Source: Paenibacillus terrae (GTDB lineage: Bacteria > Bacillota > Bacilli > Paenibacillales > Paenibacillaceae). Taken from it: a stretch of DNA of 64,000 nucleotides. The notes under the pieces are model-generated. The model searched no databases, had not been told where the DNA came from, and saw nothing but the letters and a program-made list of their open reading frames with translations. This document shows positions 24,799 to 34,111 of the stretch, piece by piece. The number at the start of each line of letters is the position of its first letter. The stretch's first letter is position 1. Location: assembly GCF_000943545.1 (NCBI RefSeq), contig NZ_JTHP01000012.1:1-64000 (forward strand), written 5' to 3'. Made by a program: the position numbers and the translations under genes.

Positions 24799-26190
24799 TC
24801 AGAAAATATCCTCCAGCAAAGGGATCATACGCTGGTGATGGAGCAAGTCTGTACGGTCACCGTGCTCACGAATCACATGTACCTCACCGCGAAAATCCAG
24901 CAGCTCCGCCGGCGTAGCATGTCCCAGAAAATGCACCGGACTATAGCTTAGTCCATAAGCTCCTGCATTCGGAATGACAATATAATCACCCTCCTGAATC
25001 GGAGGAAGCTGTGCTTTTTTCACAAGACAATCCTCGGGTGTACAAAGCGGTCCGACAATGCTCACGGTCTCCAGATCCACGGTTGCTTTTGGCTGAAGCT
25101 CTCCTATCCGGTCTGCGGCCTTCCCTAATCTTAGCTCGACAGCAGCAGCCTCTTGAACAGGCATGTCCTTCCCCTGTCCCATCTGAATCGCCACTTCCTG
25201 TCCCTCACCTTGCCCGCGCATAATTCGCACCGGATAGTTGTCCCTAATCCGACGTCCTCGAAAAGCAGCCGAGGCATAATGGTTCATACCGCCATCAGCT
25301 ACAACGAACTTTTCTCCCTTGGATTCCTTCGTATACAACGCCCGACAGACATACATTCCTGCCTGAGCAACCAGATATCTGCCGCTTTCAATAATCAGCG
25401 TAACACCTGGCAGACGGGATCGAGTCTGCTCTGCCATCGCGTTCAGTCCGTCGATCACTTGTCCCATATCCAACGGCTGCTCATGAGTAAAATAAGGAAC
25501 ACCAAACCCGCCGCCCAAATTTACCGTATGCATCGCCACACCATACTGATCCTGTATGCGTTCTGCCAATTGAAGGGTATTCGCAAATGAAGCTAAAATC
25601 TGATCCGCTTTCAGCATTTGCGTGCCTGTATACACCTGAATGCCCTGGAAATATACATGTGGACAATCTTCCAGCACCGTAAAAAAGTGATCCAACTGCC
25701 CCTCGTCCACACCAAAGGGACGAGGAACGCCGCCCATTTTGATCGTCGATCCCGACAAATCGTTATCGGGATTCACACGAACCGCAGCGCGAACAAACAA
25801 GCCTGCTCGGGCAGCAATATCCTCCAGCAAGCGCAGCTCCCGCACCGACTCGACATGAATGCAGCCGATTCCACTGGCTACAGCCTCGCTCAGTTCGGCT
25901 ACCGTTTTTCCCGGCCCGGCGTACAGCACGTCTTCCGGGGTATAGCCAGCCTCCATCGCGACGAACATTTCTCCGGCCGAAGCGATTTCGACGCCACAGC
26001 CTAACGAGCGAAGCAATCCCGCCAAGGCTACGTTGCCATTGGCCTTGAGTGCGTAATGCACACGCACAGACGGGTGCAGCCGGGATAGCAGCGAGCTGAC
26101 ATGAGCATGCAGCGCATCGCCATCGTAGTAGTAAAATGGCGTCGGATGTTCGCCGAAGCGTTCCAGCAAGGCTTCGTCCTTTTTATCCAT
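24799..26190 (-). CDS. PLP-dependent carrier-bound amino acid decarboxylase (BtrK-like)
   Basis: A 463-residue fold-type III enzyme of the LysA/ornithine-decarboxylase group. The N-terminal barrel has the PLP lysine in HYALKAN (about residue 49), 'GCGVEIASAGE', and the glycine loop NLGGGFG. The C-terminal beta domain has ESGRYL, VVADGGMNHYA, and the catalytic GPLCTPEDC. BtrK of butirosin synthesis, of similar length, decarboxylates glutamate while bound to the ACP BtrI. Free-amino-acid decarboxylases such as LysA also belong here, so substrate is uncertain. It is the last gene of the operon, 29 nt after the oxidoreductase. Confidence 0.85.
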   Translation of the reverse strand: MDKKDEALLERFGEHPTPFYYYDGDALHAHVSSLLSRLHPSVRVHYALKANGNVALAGLLRSLGCGVEIASAGEMFVAMEAGYTPEDVLYAGPGKTVAELSEAVASGIGCIHVESVRELRLLEDIAARAGLFVRAAVRVNPDNDLSGSTIKMGGVPRPFGVDEGQLDHFFTVLEDCPHVYFQGIQVYTGTQMLKADQILASFANTLQLAERIQDQYGVAMHTVNLGGGFGVPYFTHEQPLDMGQVIDGLNAMAEQTRSRLPGVTLIIESGRYLVAQAGMYVCRALYTKESKGEKFVVADGGMNHYASAAFRGRRIRDNYPVRIMRGQGEGQEVAIQMGQGKDMPVQEAAAVELRLGKAADRIGELQPKATVDLETVSIVGPLCTPEDCLVKKAQLPPIQEGDYIVIPNAGAYGLSYSPVHFLGHATPAELLDFRGEVHVIREHGDRTDLLHHQRMIPLLEDIF

Positions 26191-26219
26191 CTGCTGAATC
26201 TCCCCCCTTCTTCTTTTTC

Positions 26220-27266
26220 CTATTCCGCATAGATCGTCTGGCCTGAACGGGCGGCCTCATGAATAGCTGCCAGCAATCTGACGCGCTCGGCGGCCTCGTG
26301 GAACGGAATCGGCTCCGCGACTCCCCGGATGATGTTGCAGAACGTGTCCAACTGATTGACGTAATAGTTCATCGGCTCGAAAACGGTTTTAATTTTGGAG
26401 CCTGTCATTGTATCCTTCGTTATTTCCGTCTTGAGTGTTATTTTATAAAAGCCCAGATTCGCCCGAAAGCAGTCCTGCAAAGTAACTACCGCCGAATCAA
26501 AGGTTAATACATGAGCGCAGCGGTATGGCCGCTCGAATGAAAAGAGGGCGGATGCCTCCAATCCCCCCGGATAGCAGGCCTGTGCACGAAATGTCCAGTC
26601 ACAGCCGTTAGGTCCGTCGAAATCCGATTGACTGCGGAACTCCGCCTGCTCCAATCCAACGACTGCCTGAAGAAACTGGAGCCAATACACGCCCAAATCC
26701 CAAAAGCATCCCCCGCCCTGCTCCGGTCGGGATCTATAATTCTCCGCATGCCCATCCTTTGCGGGAATGCACAGGCTGGTCGCTATGGAGCGCAAACAAC
26801 CATAGCGACCGGAATTCACGATATTGCGCAGCTCGCGCTGCCAAGGATGATGCTGCACCATGACTCCTTCCAGCAGGTGAGCGCTGCTCTGCCCGACTGC
26901 CTCTTTCAGGGGAGCCAGCTCCGCCGTATTCAGACATAACGGCTTCTCCACAAGCACATGCTTGTGAGCCTGTAATGCTTTACCAATCCACTCCGCATGC
27001 AGATCGTTACTCAGCGCAATATACACGGCGTCAATCTCCGGGTCGCTCAGCATATCCTCGGCATGCCGATAAACGACACTAACGCCAAAACGGTCCGCCA
27101 AATCTCCTGCCTTGGCAACGGTTCGGTTCGCAAGCGCGGTTACACGGGCTCCCGCAACGTAACGGATCGGCTCTAGCAGCGCACGAGGGGCAATGGCTGA
27201 ACAGCCAATGAGGCCAAAGCGGATATCACGTACCGCAGGCTCTTGTGCGGCTGCGGCGGTGTTCAT
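26220..27266 (-). CDS. NAD(P)-dependent oxidoreductase, Gfo/Idh/MocA family
   Basis: A 348-residue protein. The N-terminal Rossmann domain has GLIGCSAIAPRALLEPI (glycine loop variant GCSAIA), 'NDLHAEW' and the family motif EKPLCLN. The C-terminal alpha/beta domain follows from about residue 130 (GGGCFWDLGVYWLQF). Members reduce or oxidise sugars and inositols. Its ATG overlaps the stop of the glycosyltransferase gene, so the two may act on one sugar-like moiety. The substrate is unknown. Confidence 0.85.
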   Translation of the reverse strand: MNTAAAAQEPAVRDIRFGLIGCSAIAPRALLEPIRYVAGARVTALANRTVAKAGDLADRFGVSVVYRHAEDMLSDPEIDAVYIALSNDLHAEWIGKALQAHKHVLVEKPLCLNTAELAPLKEAVGQSSAHLLEGVMVQHHPWQRELRNIVNSGRYGCLRSIATSLCIPAKDGHAENYRSRPEQGGGCFWDLGVYWLQFLQAVVGLEQAEFRSQSDFDGPNGCDWTFRAQACYPGGLEASALFSFERPYRCAHVLTFDSAVVTLQDCFRANLGFYKITLKTEITKDTMTGSKIKTVFEPMNYYVNQLDTFCNIIRGVAEPIPFHEAAERVRLLAAIHEAARSGQTIYAE

Positions 27267-28411
27267 GACCCCTTCTCCAATCCCGCTGAGTTTACTTGCA
27301 CCTGGACGTTCCTCACATATGACTCCACATAGCGTGGTGTCTGACTACGTAGCTCCACGATCCTCCGGTGCATGTCCTCCAAAATCTCAGCGCTGCCACC
27401 ATAGATTTGCATCCACGTATCGTACCGTATCCCCAGTCCCAGCCGTTCCCACAGATCCGCATTATGCATTTCATGCACACCGAACGGCTCCAGCATAATG
27501 AGTGGAGTGGCTGTGGCGAACGAATCTGTCAGACTACCCCCGCCGGGCTTGCTGACAATGGCCTGGACATGACATGCCTGGTCCAGCATGCTATGGTAAT
27601 CTGGCCCGGCCTCATACAACGTCTCCTCGCCAGCCTTCACCTCACCGAAAGGCGGAAAGGTATGCTCCCCGGCTTCATTCCGCTTCCATGTTCTCCACTG
27701 CGGGTCCATCCGGAAATAACGTATACCGTCCCGCTGCTCATCCGGCTGGTCCTGATCATACAGCAGCAAATCCAGCTCCCAACCCGCCTCTTCCAGCCGT
27801 CCGACCTTTTCTCGGTACGTGCCCATACCCCAACCGCCGCCATGCACAAATAAGCGGGATTTCCGGGCCTCAAAGGGAACATGCTCTACAGCCGGGACAT
27901 CAATATAGTGGCTGACTCTATTTTGGTCATTTTCAAAAAATGTCATTTCTCCACACCCATCGGCAAAGTGCGGGTTATGCTTGGCCAGATTTTTCCATGA
28001 AGGAGAAGGCGTCGAGTCCATATATACAATGTCCACATGTACCGATCCCGGCTCCCTGCGCTTGCGATACTCCTCCAGCACATACATCCAATGGCCGGAC
28101 AAGCATATAAAATGCCGTCGATCTTCCTCCATCCATCGGGTCAGCAGCACTTCCATGGCAGCGAGATCAAGCGAATTGCGCATATCCTGCGGAACCTTCT
28201 GTGACATTAAGGCTACAGCGAAATTATCATGGTAAGCTTTGCGGCTTTTGTCCACCTTGAGACGGGCCGACTCAGGCAGCACATTTTCAAATACATGAAT
28301 CGCCATCTCCACACCCATCCTGCGAAGACCCGCTTGCATCAGCAAGCCGGGAGTATAAAAGCCCAATCCGAAACCGGAACACAAAATCGTTACCTTCATA
28401 CTCTTGCTCAT
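27263..28411 (-). CDS. GT-B glycosyltransferase-like protein (MurG/GT28 C-terminal motif)
   Basis: About 382 residues. The N-terminus MKVTILCSGFGLGFYTPG is the first strand and loop of a GT-B fold. The C-terminal half has SKPGGGSLTDSFATATPLIM then EPFGVHEMHNADLW, the donor-binding pattern of GT28 and related enzymes. A conserved 'VHGGGWGMGTY' lies mid-protein. GGAGG is 9 nt upstream of the chosen start; an ATG six bases earlier is the alternative. It probably transfers a sugar onto or within the product; donor unknown. Confidence 0.72.
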   Translation of the reverse strand: MSKSMKVTILCSGFGLGFYTPGLLMQAGLRRMGVEMAIHVFENVLPESARLKVDKSRKAYHDNFAVALMSQKVPQDMRNSLDLAAMEVLLTRWMEEDRRHFICLSGHWMYVLEEYRKRREPGSVHVDIVYMDSTPSPSWKNLAKHNPHFADGCGEMTFFENDQNRVSHYIDVPAVEHVPFEARKSRLFVHGGGWGMGTYREKVGRLEEAGWELDLLLYDQDQPDEQRDGIRYFRMDPQWRTWKRNEAGEHTFPPFGEVKAGEETLYEAGPDYHSMLDQACHVQAIVSKPGGGSLTDSFATATPLIMLEPFGVHEMHNADLWERLGLGIRYDTWMQIYGGSAEILEDMHRRIVELRSQTPRYVESYVRNVQVQVNSAGLEKGS

Positions 28412-28428
28412 GCTCATACGCCTCCCGT

Positions 28429-29964
28429 TTAATTCAGCACTGTAAAATGATGCTCCGCCAAAAAATGCTCCAGCTTCGTAGTCAGACGCATTTTTTCCTT
28501 ATCACCCGCGGCAACCAGTTCCAAATAAAGGCGACCTTTTCCACGTGCCCGCTCACTTCCAGTCGCCTCCTCTTTACCTTGAAAATCAGCTAGGCCCTCC
28601 GACCCGCCAGACACAGTCAGGCTGTCACCACTGCCAATGCCGCTAACGCGAACCTGCTTGGCAGACGATCTGCCCCCGCGCTCTGTTGTAATTCTGCTTG
28701 GCGTGCTTTTATGGCCTGCATTCCTGTTTTCGCCATCTCGTCCGCCCGTGTTCACATACAGCGTATTGGCGCCCAGCGGCATGACGCCTTCTTCACTTTC
28801 GCCTGTGAACAGCAGTCCTTCACATTCCAGCCCTTCCAGCAATTCTTCATAGGACAAACTGCCGTCATGGGACAACGAATAATTCGTCAACGTGCCACGC
28901 ATATTTTTTCCAGCCAAAAAGGTGTCCAATTGGTGCTTGATCAGACTCATGGATTTACGGGCGTTAATTTCGATAATAGGCTCCAGCTTCCCGCCGCGAA
29001 GTGTCATCGAGTCAATGCAGACGTCGCCGTAATAACCGTCCTGATACAGTTGCTTCCCTACATCCTGCATTAAGCGAAAATAGCCCTCACGCTCCAGCCG
29101 CTCCATAAAAGCCTTATCCGGCGACAACGATTCCCGGTAGGCGAATTGGGTGTTTGCCAGCCACTGCACAGACAGGATATCGACACTTCCGTTATCACCA
29201 ATCATAAATTGGCATGAAAAATCCTGCTCCTTCTCCAAGAAAGGCTCCAGGAGGAACAGTACCCGTTTGCCTTTTCGTTCCTGCCCACGTAAATACGATA
29301 CAATTCGGTCCAGCATCTGTGTTGAGGTAATGTGCAGGTTTCCTTTGCCCGATACCCCAAAATCATCCTTGATTAAAAAGCTTCCATCCCGCAGCAGCTT
29401 GCGTCCCGCCTCGGCTACATCCGCAAACGAAGTCACAATATAACCGGGATAACGCAGACCGAGACTGCGTTTTAAATCGGAAGAATAGGTTTTGGCATTC
29501 ACCTTGCGGATCGTTTCCAGCGGCGGCTGATGCAGCGTAATACCCCAAGCGCGTGCGGCCTCCTCCACATGAGGTAAACCCGCAAACGGGCTAAGCACAC
29601 ATCCCTCCAGTTGTGGAAAACCCGTACTTGTATCGGCCTTGCGACTGCCCAGCAGTTCAAAAACGGAAGCCGCCGACACATTCCCCGCCTGCTCCGTTCC
29701 GTCAGTTAAATCCCGTTCATTTACAGCCGGGCGAAAGCCCAACTGCGCGATATACTGACGATGCACTGGCGAAATCGCATAGCGGGTCAACAACGCGTCT
29801 CCCGGCTGACAAAAGCTGAACAGCAGCTCATCCATTGCCGCCACAATCGCAGAAGAAGCCCGGTCAGGAATGGCGGGCAAGGAAGCTAACTGGGCATCCC
29901 GCCAGTAAACCTCCGCTTCGAACGTTCCCATATACAAATGACGCTGGTTCGGTATCGCATTCAT
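28429..29964 (-). CDS. ATP-grasp ligase, second of the operon
   Basis: A 511-residue ATP-grasp protein. The nucleotide-binding region has FLIKDDFGVSGKGNL and the metal site EINARKSMSLIKHQ. N-terminal about 150 residues form a pre-ATP-grasp domain. A serine/glycine-rich, charged insertion of about 80 residues (about 405-480) precedes the C-terminal strand RLYLELVAAGDKEKMRL. It is distantly similar in layout to the first ATP-grasp here (34112..35488). BtrJ-type enzymes load amino acids on an ACP or join amide bonds. Substrate unknown. Confidence 0.8.
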   Translation of the reverse strand: MNAIPNQRHLYMGTFEAEVYWRDAQLASLPAIPDRASSAIVAAMDELLFSFCQPGDALLTRYAISPVHRQYIAQLGFRPAVNERDLTDGTEQAGNVSAASVFELLGSRKADTSTGFPQLEGCVLSPFAGLPHVEEAARAWGITLHQPPLETIRKVNAKTYSSDLKRSLGLRYPGYIVTSFADVAEAGRKLLRDGSFLIKDDFGVSGKGNLHITSTQMLDRIVSYLRGQERKGKRVLFLLEPFLEKEQDFSCQFMIGDNGSVDILSVQWLANTQFAYRESLSPDKAFMERLEREGYFRLMQDVGKQLYQDGYYGDVCIDSMTLRGGKLEPIIEINARKSMSLIKHQLDTFLAGKNMRGTLTNYSLSHDGSLSYEELLEGLECEGLLFTGESEEGVMPLGANTLYVNTGGRDGENRNAGHKSTPSRITTERGGRSSAKQVRVSGIGSGDSLTVSGGSEGLADFQGKEEATGSERARGKGRLYLELVAAGDKEKMRLTTKLEHFLAEHHFTVLN

Positions 29965-30014
29965 ATGATTCGCTTCCTTTCCTGCTTCGTTATTAGCCTG
30001 CTATTACAGTAACG

Positions 30015-30827
30015 CTACTGGCTTGCACTTGTATAATCACGCAAGGCAAACTGCCATATAAAGCGGATCACCGCCAGTAGCCAGATCGGAGCGAGGAATG
30101 CCCATATGATCAAGCCGGGTTCCATTTTGCCCAGAATAAACATCGGTGGAAAATTACAAATCACAAACACCGGAAGCACAAACAGGCCGATACGCTGAAT
30201 CAGGTTACTATACACCGCCATCGGCACATAGTTTGTCTCGAAAATGCTGTTGGACAGCTCCGTCACCCCGTTCGTGCGGATGATCCAGAAGGCCAGCAGC
30301 TGGGGCAGCAAAAACACGGAATAGGCCGTTAACACTCCGCAACCGAGCAGCACAGAAAAGCCCCCGACCGTCTCAAAGTTGAACGGCAGACCGAGCCGAA
30401 CCCAGCCAATGCCCGTCATGATTCCGCCGCCGACTACGTTCGGGACGGTGTAGCCCAGCTCAAATTGCCGCAGCGTCACCATAAATTGCAGGGACACCGG
30501 CTTGGTCATAAGCACGTCCAGTGAACCGGTACGGATTTTATCGGGCAGACTTGTAAAATTGCTGTAAAACAAGCCGCTGTAAAAGCCGCTCATCATCGTA
30601 AATACGCCGATATATAACAGCACCGCGTCAGGAGACCAGCCGTTAATATCCGTCCCGGCCCGGTATGGAACCGAGGCGTACAGCAGCTTGATGAGCAAAT
30701 AAGCGGTTTCGACCAGAAAAGCAGTAATGAAATTAATGCGGTATTCCATCTGCGACATAACGGAAAACTGGATGAACTTCCAGTACAGCCGAATGTAACG
30801 TCCAACGTTTCGGTAAACATTTTTCAT
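30015..30827 (-). CDS. ABC-2 type exporter permease
   Basis: A 270-residue membrane protein with about six helices of the COG3694 type (MKNVYRNVGRYIRLYWKFIQ, then WSPDAVLLYIGVFTMMSGFY). It pairs with the next permease (30829..31635), one nt away, and the ATPase at 31625..32617. The three together resemble DrrAB-like exporters, which pump out products or confer self-resistance. It is the middle block of the biosynthetic operon. Confidence 0.85.
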   Translation of the reverse strand: MKNVYRNVGRYIRLYWKFIQFSVMSQMEYRINFITAFLVETAYLLIKLLYASVPYRAGTDINGWSPDAVLLYIGVFTMMSGFYSGLFYSNFTSLPDKIRTGSLDVLMTKPVSLQFMVTLRQFELGYTVPNVVGGGIMTGIGWVRLGLPFNFETVGGFSVLLGCGVLTAYSVFLLPQLLAFWIIRTNGVTELSNSIFETNYVPMAVYSNLIQRIGLFVLPVFVICNFPPMFILGKMEPGLIIWAFLAPIWLLAVIRFIWQFALRDYTSASQ

Positions 30828-30828
30828 G

Positions 30829-31635
30829 TTAACCTCCTACCGAGACAAAGCGTTTGACCCCGGCTTGCCACACCCGGCGCGATACGGCCGCCAGCACTAC
30901 AATCCAGAGCCATTGCACGCCAATGCCTTCAGCGGCTTCCAGCATGGTCAGCTTGCCCGTTAATGCATTCACCGGAAAAAATACGGTGTAGCTGAACGGT
31001 AGCAAACTGAACATGCGGGCCAAAACGTCTCCAAAAATCGTCAACGGAAACACCGTGCCACTAGCTACATAAATGACGAGCGACAGCGTATAAAACAGTC
31101 CCGCCGATTCCGTCACCCAAAAGGCTATGCCGCTCAGCGCGTAATAGACCACAAAATTGAGCACCAGCGCCCCCGGCAACGCCAATATGTAAAGCAGGAT
31201 ATACGACAGCCCGAAGCTGATTTGTCCTTCCAGGCTAAGGCACAGCAGTAGAATCGCAGCCGCCAGCAGCACCACTGCGGACTGTACCGCCTTGCCTCCA
31301 ATAAACCGACAAAAACGGTAAGCAAAATAATGTACAGGCTGCACCATGAATTTGGCCAGTCCGCCTTCCTTGATGTCTGTAGCAATTTCGTATTCAAAAC
31401 CCGTAGCGATCAGCTTCCCGGTTACCCCTGCCATGACTACATACACCAGCATTTCTGACAAAGAGTACCCTAGCACCCTTGCTTGTCCCGAAGAACCGAA
31501 TACCGCAAGCCAGAGAAAAATTTGTGTCATGATCGGTAACATAAATCCCGCCATCTGGAGCCAGTAATTGGCCCGGTATTCCATTTCATTTTGCATGCCA
31601 AGCTGGAGCACCTTCATATATTTGTTATTTCGCAT
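30829..31635 (-). CDS. ABC-2 type exporter permease
   Basis: A 268-residue membrane protein of the COG4587 type (GMQNEMEYRANYWLQMAGFM, VVMAGVTGKLIATGFEYEIA). About six membrane helices. Its start overlaps the ATPase stop by 11 nt. It is the partner of the 270-residue permease. Confidence 0.85.
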   Translation of the reverse strand: MRNNKYMKVLQLGMQNEMEYRANYWLQMAGFMLPIMTQIFLWLAVFGSSGQARVLGYSLSEMLVYVVMAGVTGKLIATGFEYEIATDIKEGGLAKFMVQPVHYFAYRFCRFIGGKAVQSAVVLLAAAILLLCLSLEGQISFGLSYILLYILALPGALVLNFVVYYALSGIAFWVTESAGLFYTLSLVIYVASGTVFPLTIFGDVLARMFSLLPFSYTVFFPVNALTGKLTMLEAAEGIGVQWLWIVVLAAVSRRVWQAGVKRFVSVGG

Positions 31636-32617
31636 CGGCTAGCCTGCCTCCATCGTACAAATTGGCTATCCCCTCTTCCAACGGGACGTCCTCAATCGTA
31701 AAATCAACGACAGGCAGAGCATCCAAAATCTTTTTGGACCAGGTTAGAGTATCTTCTGCATCCAGCTCAAATACCGCCTCCAGCTCCGAGTTGGAGCGCA
31801 GCTTGCCAAGTCCCGCCAACGTCAGGTTAGGCACGGGGGTCTCCAGTCGAACCTTGAGCAGCTTGCGGGCGCCGATCACCTCATTCACCTTGTTCAAATC
31901 CCCGTCATACACCAGTCTTCCCCCGCTGATAATGATGGATCTGCTGCACAAGTCCTCAATATCCTTCATGTAATGGCTTGTCAGCAGGATGGTCGTCCGG
32001 TGTGTGCGGTTATAGGCTTTGAAAAACTCGCGAATCCGCCTTTGGGAAACCAGATCCAGTCCAATGGTCGGCTCGTCCAGCAAAATGACCCGTGGACGAT
32101 GCAGGAGCGCGGCAATTAGCTCCATTTTCATACGCTCGCCGAGAGATAAGCGCCGAACCTGAACATGAAGCTGTTCCTCCACCCCAAGCAAGGTAACCAG
32201 CTCGTCCAGCGTCTCCTTGTAACGACTTTCATCTATTTCGTAAATAAGCTTGTTCAGCTCGAACGACTCGCTTGCGGGTAAATCCCACCAGAGCTGGTTT
32301 TTCTGTCCCATCACGATGGAAAACTGCCGTTTAAACTCCTTTTGCCGCTTCCACGGGGTAAAGCCAAGTACAGATGCCTCCCCCTCACTGGGATGAAGAA
32401 TGCCGGACAGCATTTTGAGCGTCGTTGTTTTGCCCGCCCCGTTCGGGCCGAGAAATCCGACGATTTCCCCTTCCTCAATGGTGAAGCTGACATCCCGTAC
32501 GGCCTCCTTGGTCAGCTTTTCCCGCCTGAACAGGTTTTGTAATGATTTGCGCACGCCCGGCTCCTTTTTATAGTACGTAAACGTTTTCGACAATTGATTT
32601 AATGTAATGGACGGCAT
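31625..32617 (-). CDS. ABC exporter ATPase (DrrA/CcmA-like)
   Basis: A 330-residue ATPase. Walker A GPNGAGKTTTLK, signature LSLGERMKMEL and Walker B VILLDEPTIGLD are all present. The C-terminal 80-residue extension is typical of COG4586 proteins that work with ABC-2 permease pairs. A good AGGAGG precedes ATG. It drives the exporter encoded downstream. Confidence 0.92.
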   Translation of the reverse strand: MPSITLNQLSKTFTYYKKEPGVRKSLQNLFRREKLTKEAVRDVSFTIEEGEIVGFLGPNGAGKTTTLKMLSGILHPSEGEASVLGFTPWKRQKEFKRQFSIVMGQKNQLWWDLPASESFELNKLIYEIDESRYKETLDELVTLLGVEEQLHVQVRRLSLGERMKMELIAALLHRPRVILLDEPTIGLDLVSQRRIREFFKAYNRTHRTTILLTSHYMKDIEDLCSRSIIISGGRLVYDGDLNKVNEVIGARKLLKVRLETPVPNLTLAGLGKLRSNSELEAVFELDAEDTLTWSKKILDALPVVDFTIEDVPLEEGIANLYDGGRLADAK

Positions 32618-32725
32618 TCAATTCTCCTCCTTTTTCATCTGTCCGTGACACCTTGTTGAGTATTCGTGATACAACTGGCCTGAGCGGTTTACCTGATACG
32701 ATTTACATAATCTGGCTTGCTTGAA

Positions 32726-33856
32726 CTACTCAGCTGCTTGCTCGGCTAAAATCATCAATTCCTCCAGCATATGCCGCTGTCTGTCAATCAGGCCGAGGGC
32801 GCGTTCGCTAATGTCAGGCATCCGATGCTTGCGCAGTTGAAGACCTGTTTTGTAAATATGCAGGTTGAGCTTATGCCACTCCGCATGCAATGACTGCGCC
32901 AATTCCATTACATGCTGCGCCCGCGGTCCCAATGTGGCTTCATGCAGCATGCAATAATCCGCTGTGTAATCGGTCAGATGAAGGGCGCTGCCCAAACGCA
33001 GATTGTAATAGATTTCATGGCAGTACGTACGGAAGTCCGCATCCTCCATGTCTGTCAGCAGGCGGAAGTCCTCGACAAAGGCGCGGTAGCCCTCATCTCC
33101 CCGCTTGACCTGTTTGCCAACTGCGACATTTCCAGGGTTATTTCCCAGGTCATTGGACGAAGGTACACCTCTCCAGACCGCTTCATGTCCAGTCACATAT
33201 TGACGAATATGGTATGCACACGCTGCATGCAATTCGCCTGGCGAAAGCGGCGCGGGCTGTTCCACCACCCAGGCATATTCAATAATGCCCTGCATCAGGT
33301 CGTCGAGCCGGGCCGAACCGACGTAAGTCATGGCATGGCCCGAAGAATCCAGCAGGAAGCTGTCATTTACCTGTGCTGTTCGCTCCTGCAAGTCCAGTCC
33401 AGACAGCTCAATGACATGGCCCCTTGGGTAATTTTTCACATACACGTCGTGGTAGGTTAAAGCGGTACTCGATGTGTGCAGCATCGTACCGTAGCCTGAT
33501 GTCAGCGCCCGCAGCAGGTCGGTTTCATCGCTTACACCAACAATCCACGGCTCCACCCGAATCACCGGACCGCCGCTGGCTGCCATTTCCTGAAGCTGCT
33601 CCGGATATTTCTCGGGACCGAAGCGCTTCAAATCTCCGCTATATTCCGCGCACATACTGCCGCACAGCATGAACAGCTCGGATTCCGCCATGTTCACGCC
33701 ATACCGCCGCAGCGAGGTGCGCAGGGATGAATATACACAGTGCTTCCCTGGAGGAGCATCTATAATTTCTTCAGCAGCGTAATCGACAACGGAGTCATGA
33801 ACGTTCTTCATGCCCGATGCCTGCACAGGTCTGATCTCTGCCGCCCCCTTATGCAT
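32726..33856 (-). CDS. BtrH-like acyltransferase (papain-like fold)
   Basis: 376 residues. The N-terminal domain has GKHCVYSSLRTSLRRYGVNM, the conserved cysteine of the BtrH_N family, and PRGHVIELSGLD with the matching histidine/aspartate. The C-terminal half is helical (DYCMLHEATLGPRAQ). In butirosin synthesis BtrH moves the acyl side chain from the ACP to the amine. Start 33856 (ATG overlapping the ACP stop) is chosen for coupling; 33811 is an alternative. An earlier ATG would overlap the ACP gene by 95 nt. The acceptor is unknown. Confidence 0.8.
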   Translation of the reverse strand: MHKGAAEIRPVQASGMKNVHDSVVDYAAEEIIDAPPGKHCVYSSLRTSLRRYGVNMAESELFMLCGSMCAEYSGDLKRFGPEKYPEQLQEMAASGGPVIRVEPWIVGVSDETDLLRALTSGYGTMLHTSSTALTYHDVYVKNYPRGHVIELSGLDLQERTAQVNDSFLLDSSGHAMTYVGSARLDDLMQGIIEYAWVVEQPAPLSPGELHAACAYHIRQYVTGHEAVWRGVPSSNDLGNNPGNVAVGKQVKRGDEGYRAFVEDFRLLTDMEDADFRTYCHEIYYNLRLGSALHLTDYTADYCMLHEATLGPRAQHVMELAQSLHAEWHKLNLHIYKTGLQLRKHRMPDISERALGLIDRQRHMLEELMILAEQAAE

Positions 33857-34094
33857 ATTTGCCCAGCAGACGTTCAATGCCTTGAAGTGTAGAAAGATGC
33901 TCCAGCACCAGATCGTCGTCCTCCATCGTAATATCCAGCTCATTTTCCAGCTCTACAATCAATTCAACAGCGGATAGGGAATTCAGCCCCAAGGTTCGCA
34001 AATCCTGCTCCGGAGTCAACTGTTCCAGCTCTCCCGGAGCCAGCTTCAATACCTTTTCCAGCAAGGGTACTACATGGTACACATCTGTTTTCAT
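33849..34094 (-). CDS. Acyl/aminoacyl carrier protein 1 (BtrI-like)
   Basis: An 81-residue carrier protein (MKTDVYHVVPLLEKVLKLAP). The phosphopantetheine serine is in LGLNSLSAVEL, where Asn replaces the usual Asp before Ser. Ribosome site GGAGG lies 8 nt upstream. It sits next to the ATP-grasp ligase (upstream) and BtrH-like gene (downstream), the arrangement expected for a loaded carrier. Confidence 0.9.
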   Translation of the reverse strand: MKTDVYHVVPLLEKVLKLAPGELEQLTPEQDLRTLGLNSLSAVELIVELENELDITMEDDDLVLEHLSTLQGIERLLGKYA

Positions 34095-34111
34095 CCTAAA
34101 TTCCTCCCGAT

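Noticed and set aside
27368..27915. Plus-strand ORFs of 161 and 113 residues
   Set aside because: Antisense to the glycosyltransferase-like gene, which has family motifs and is in a tight operon.
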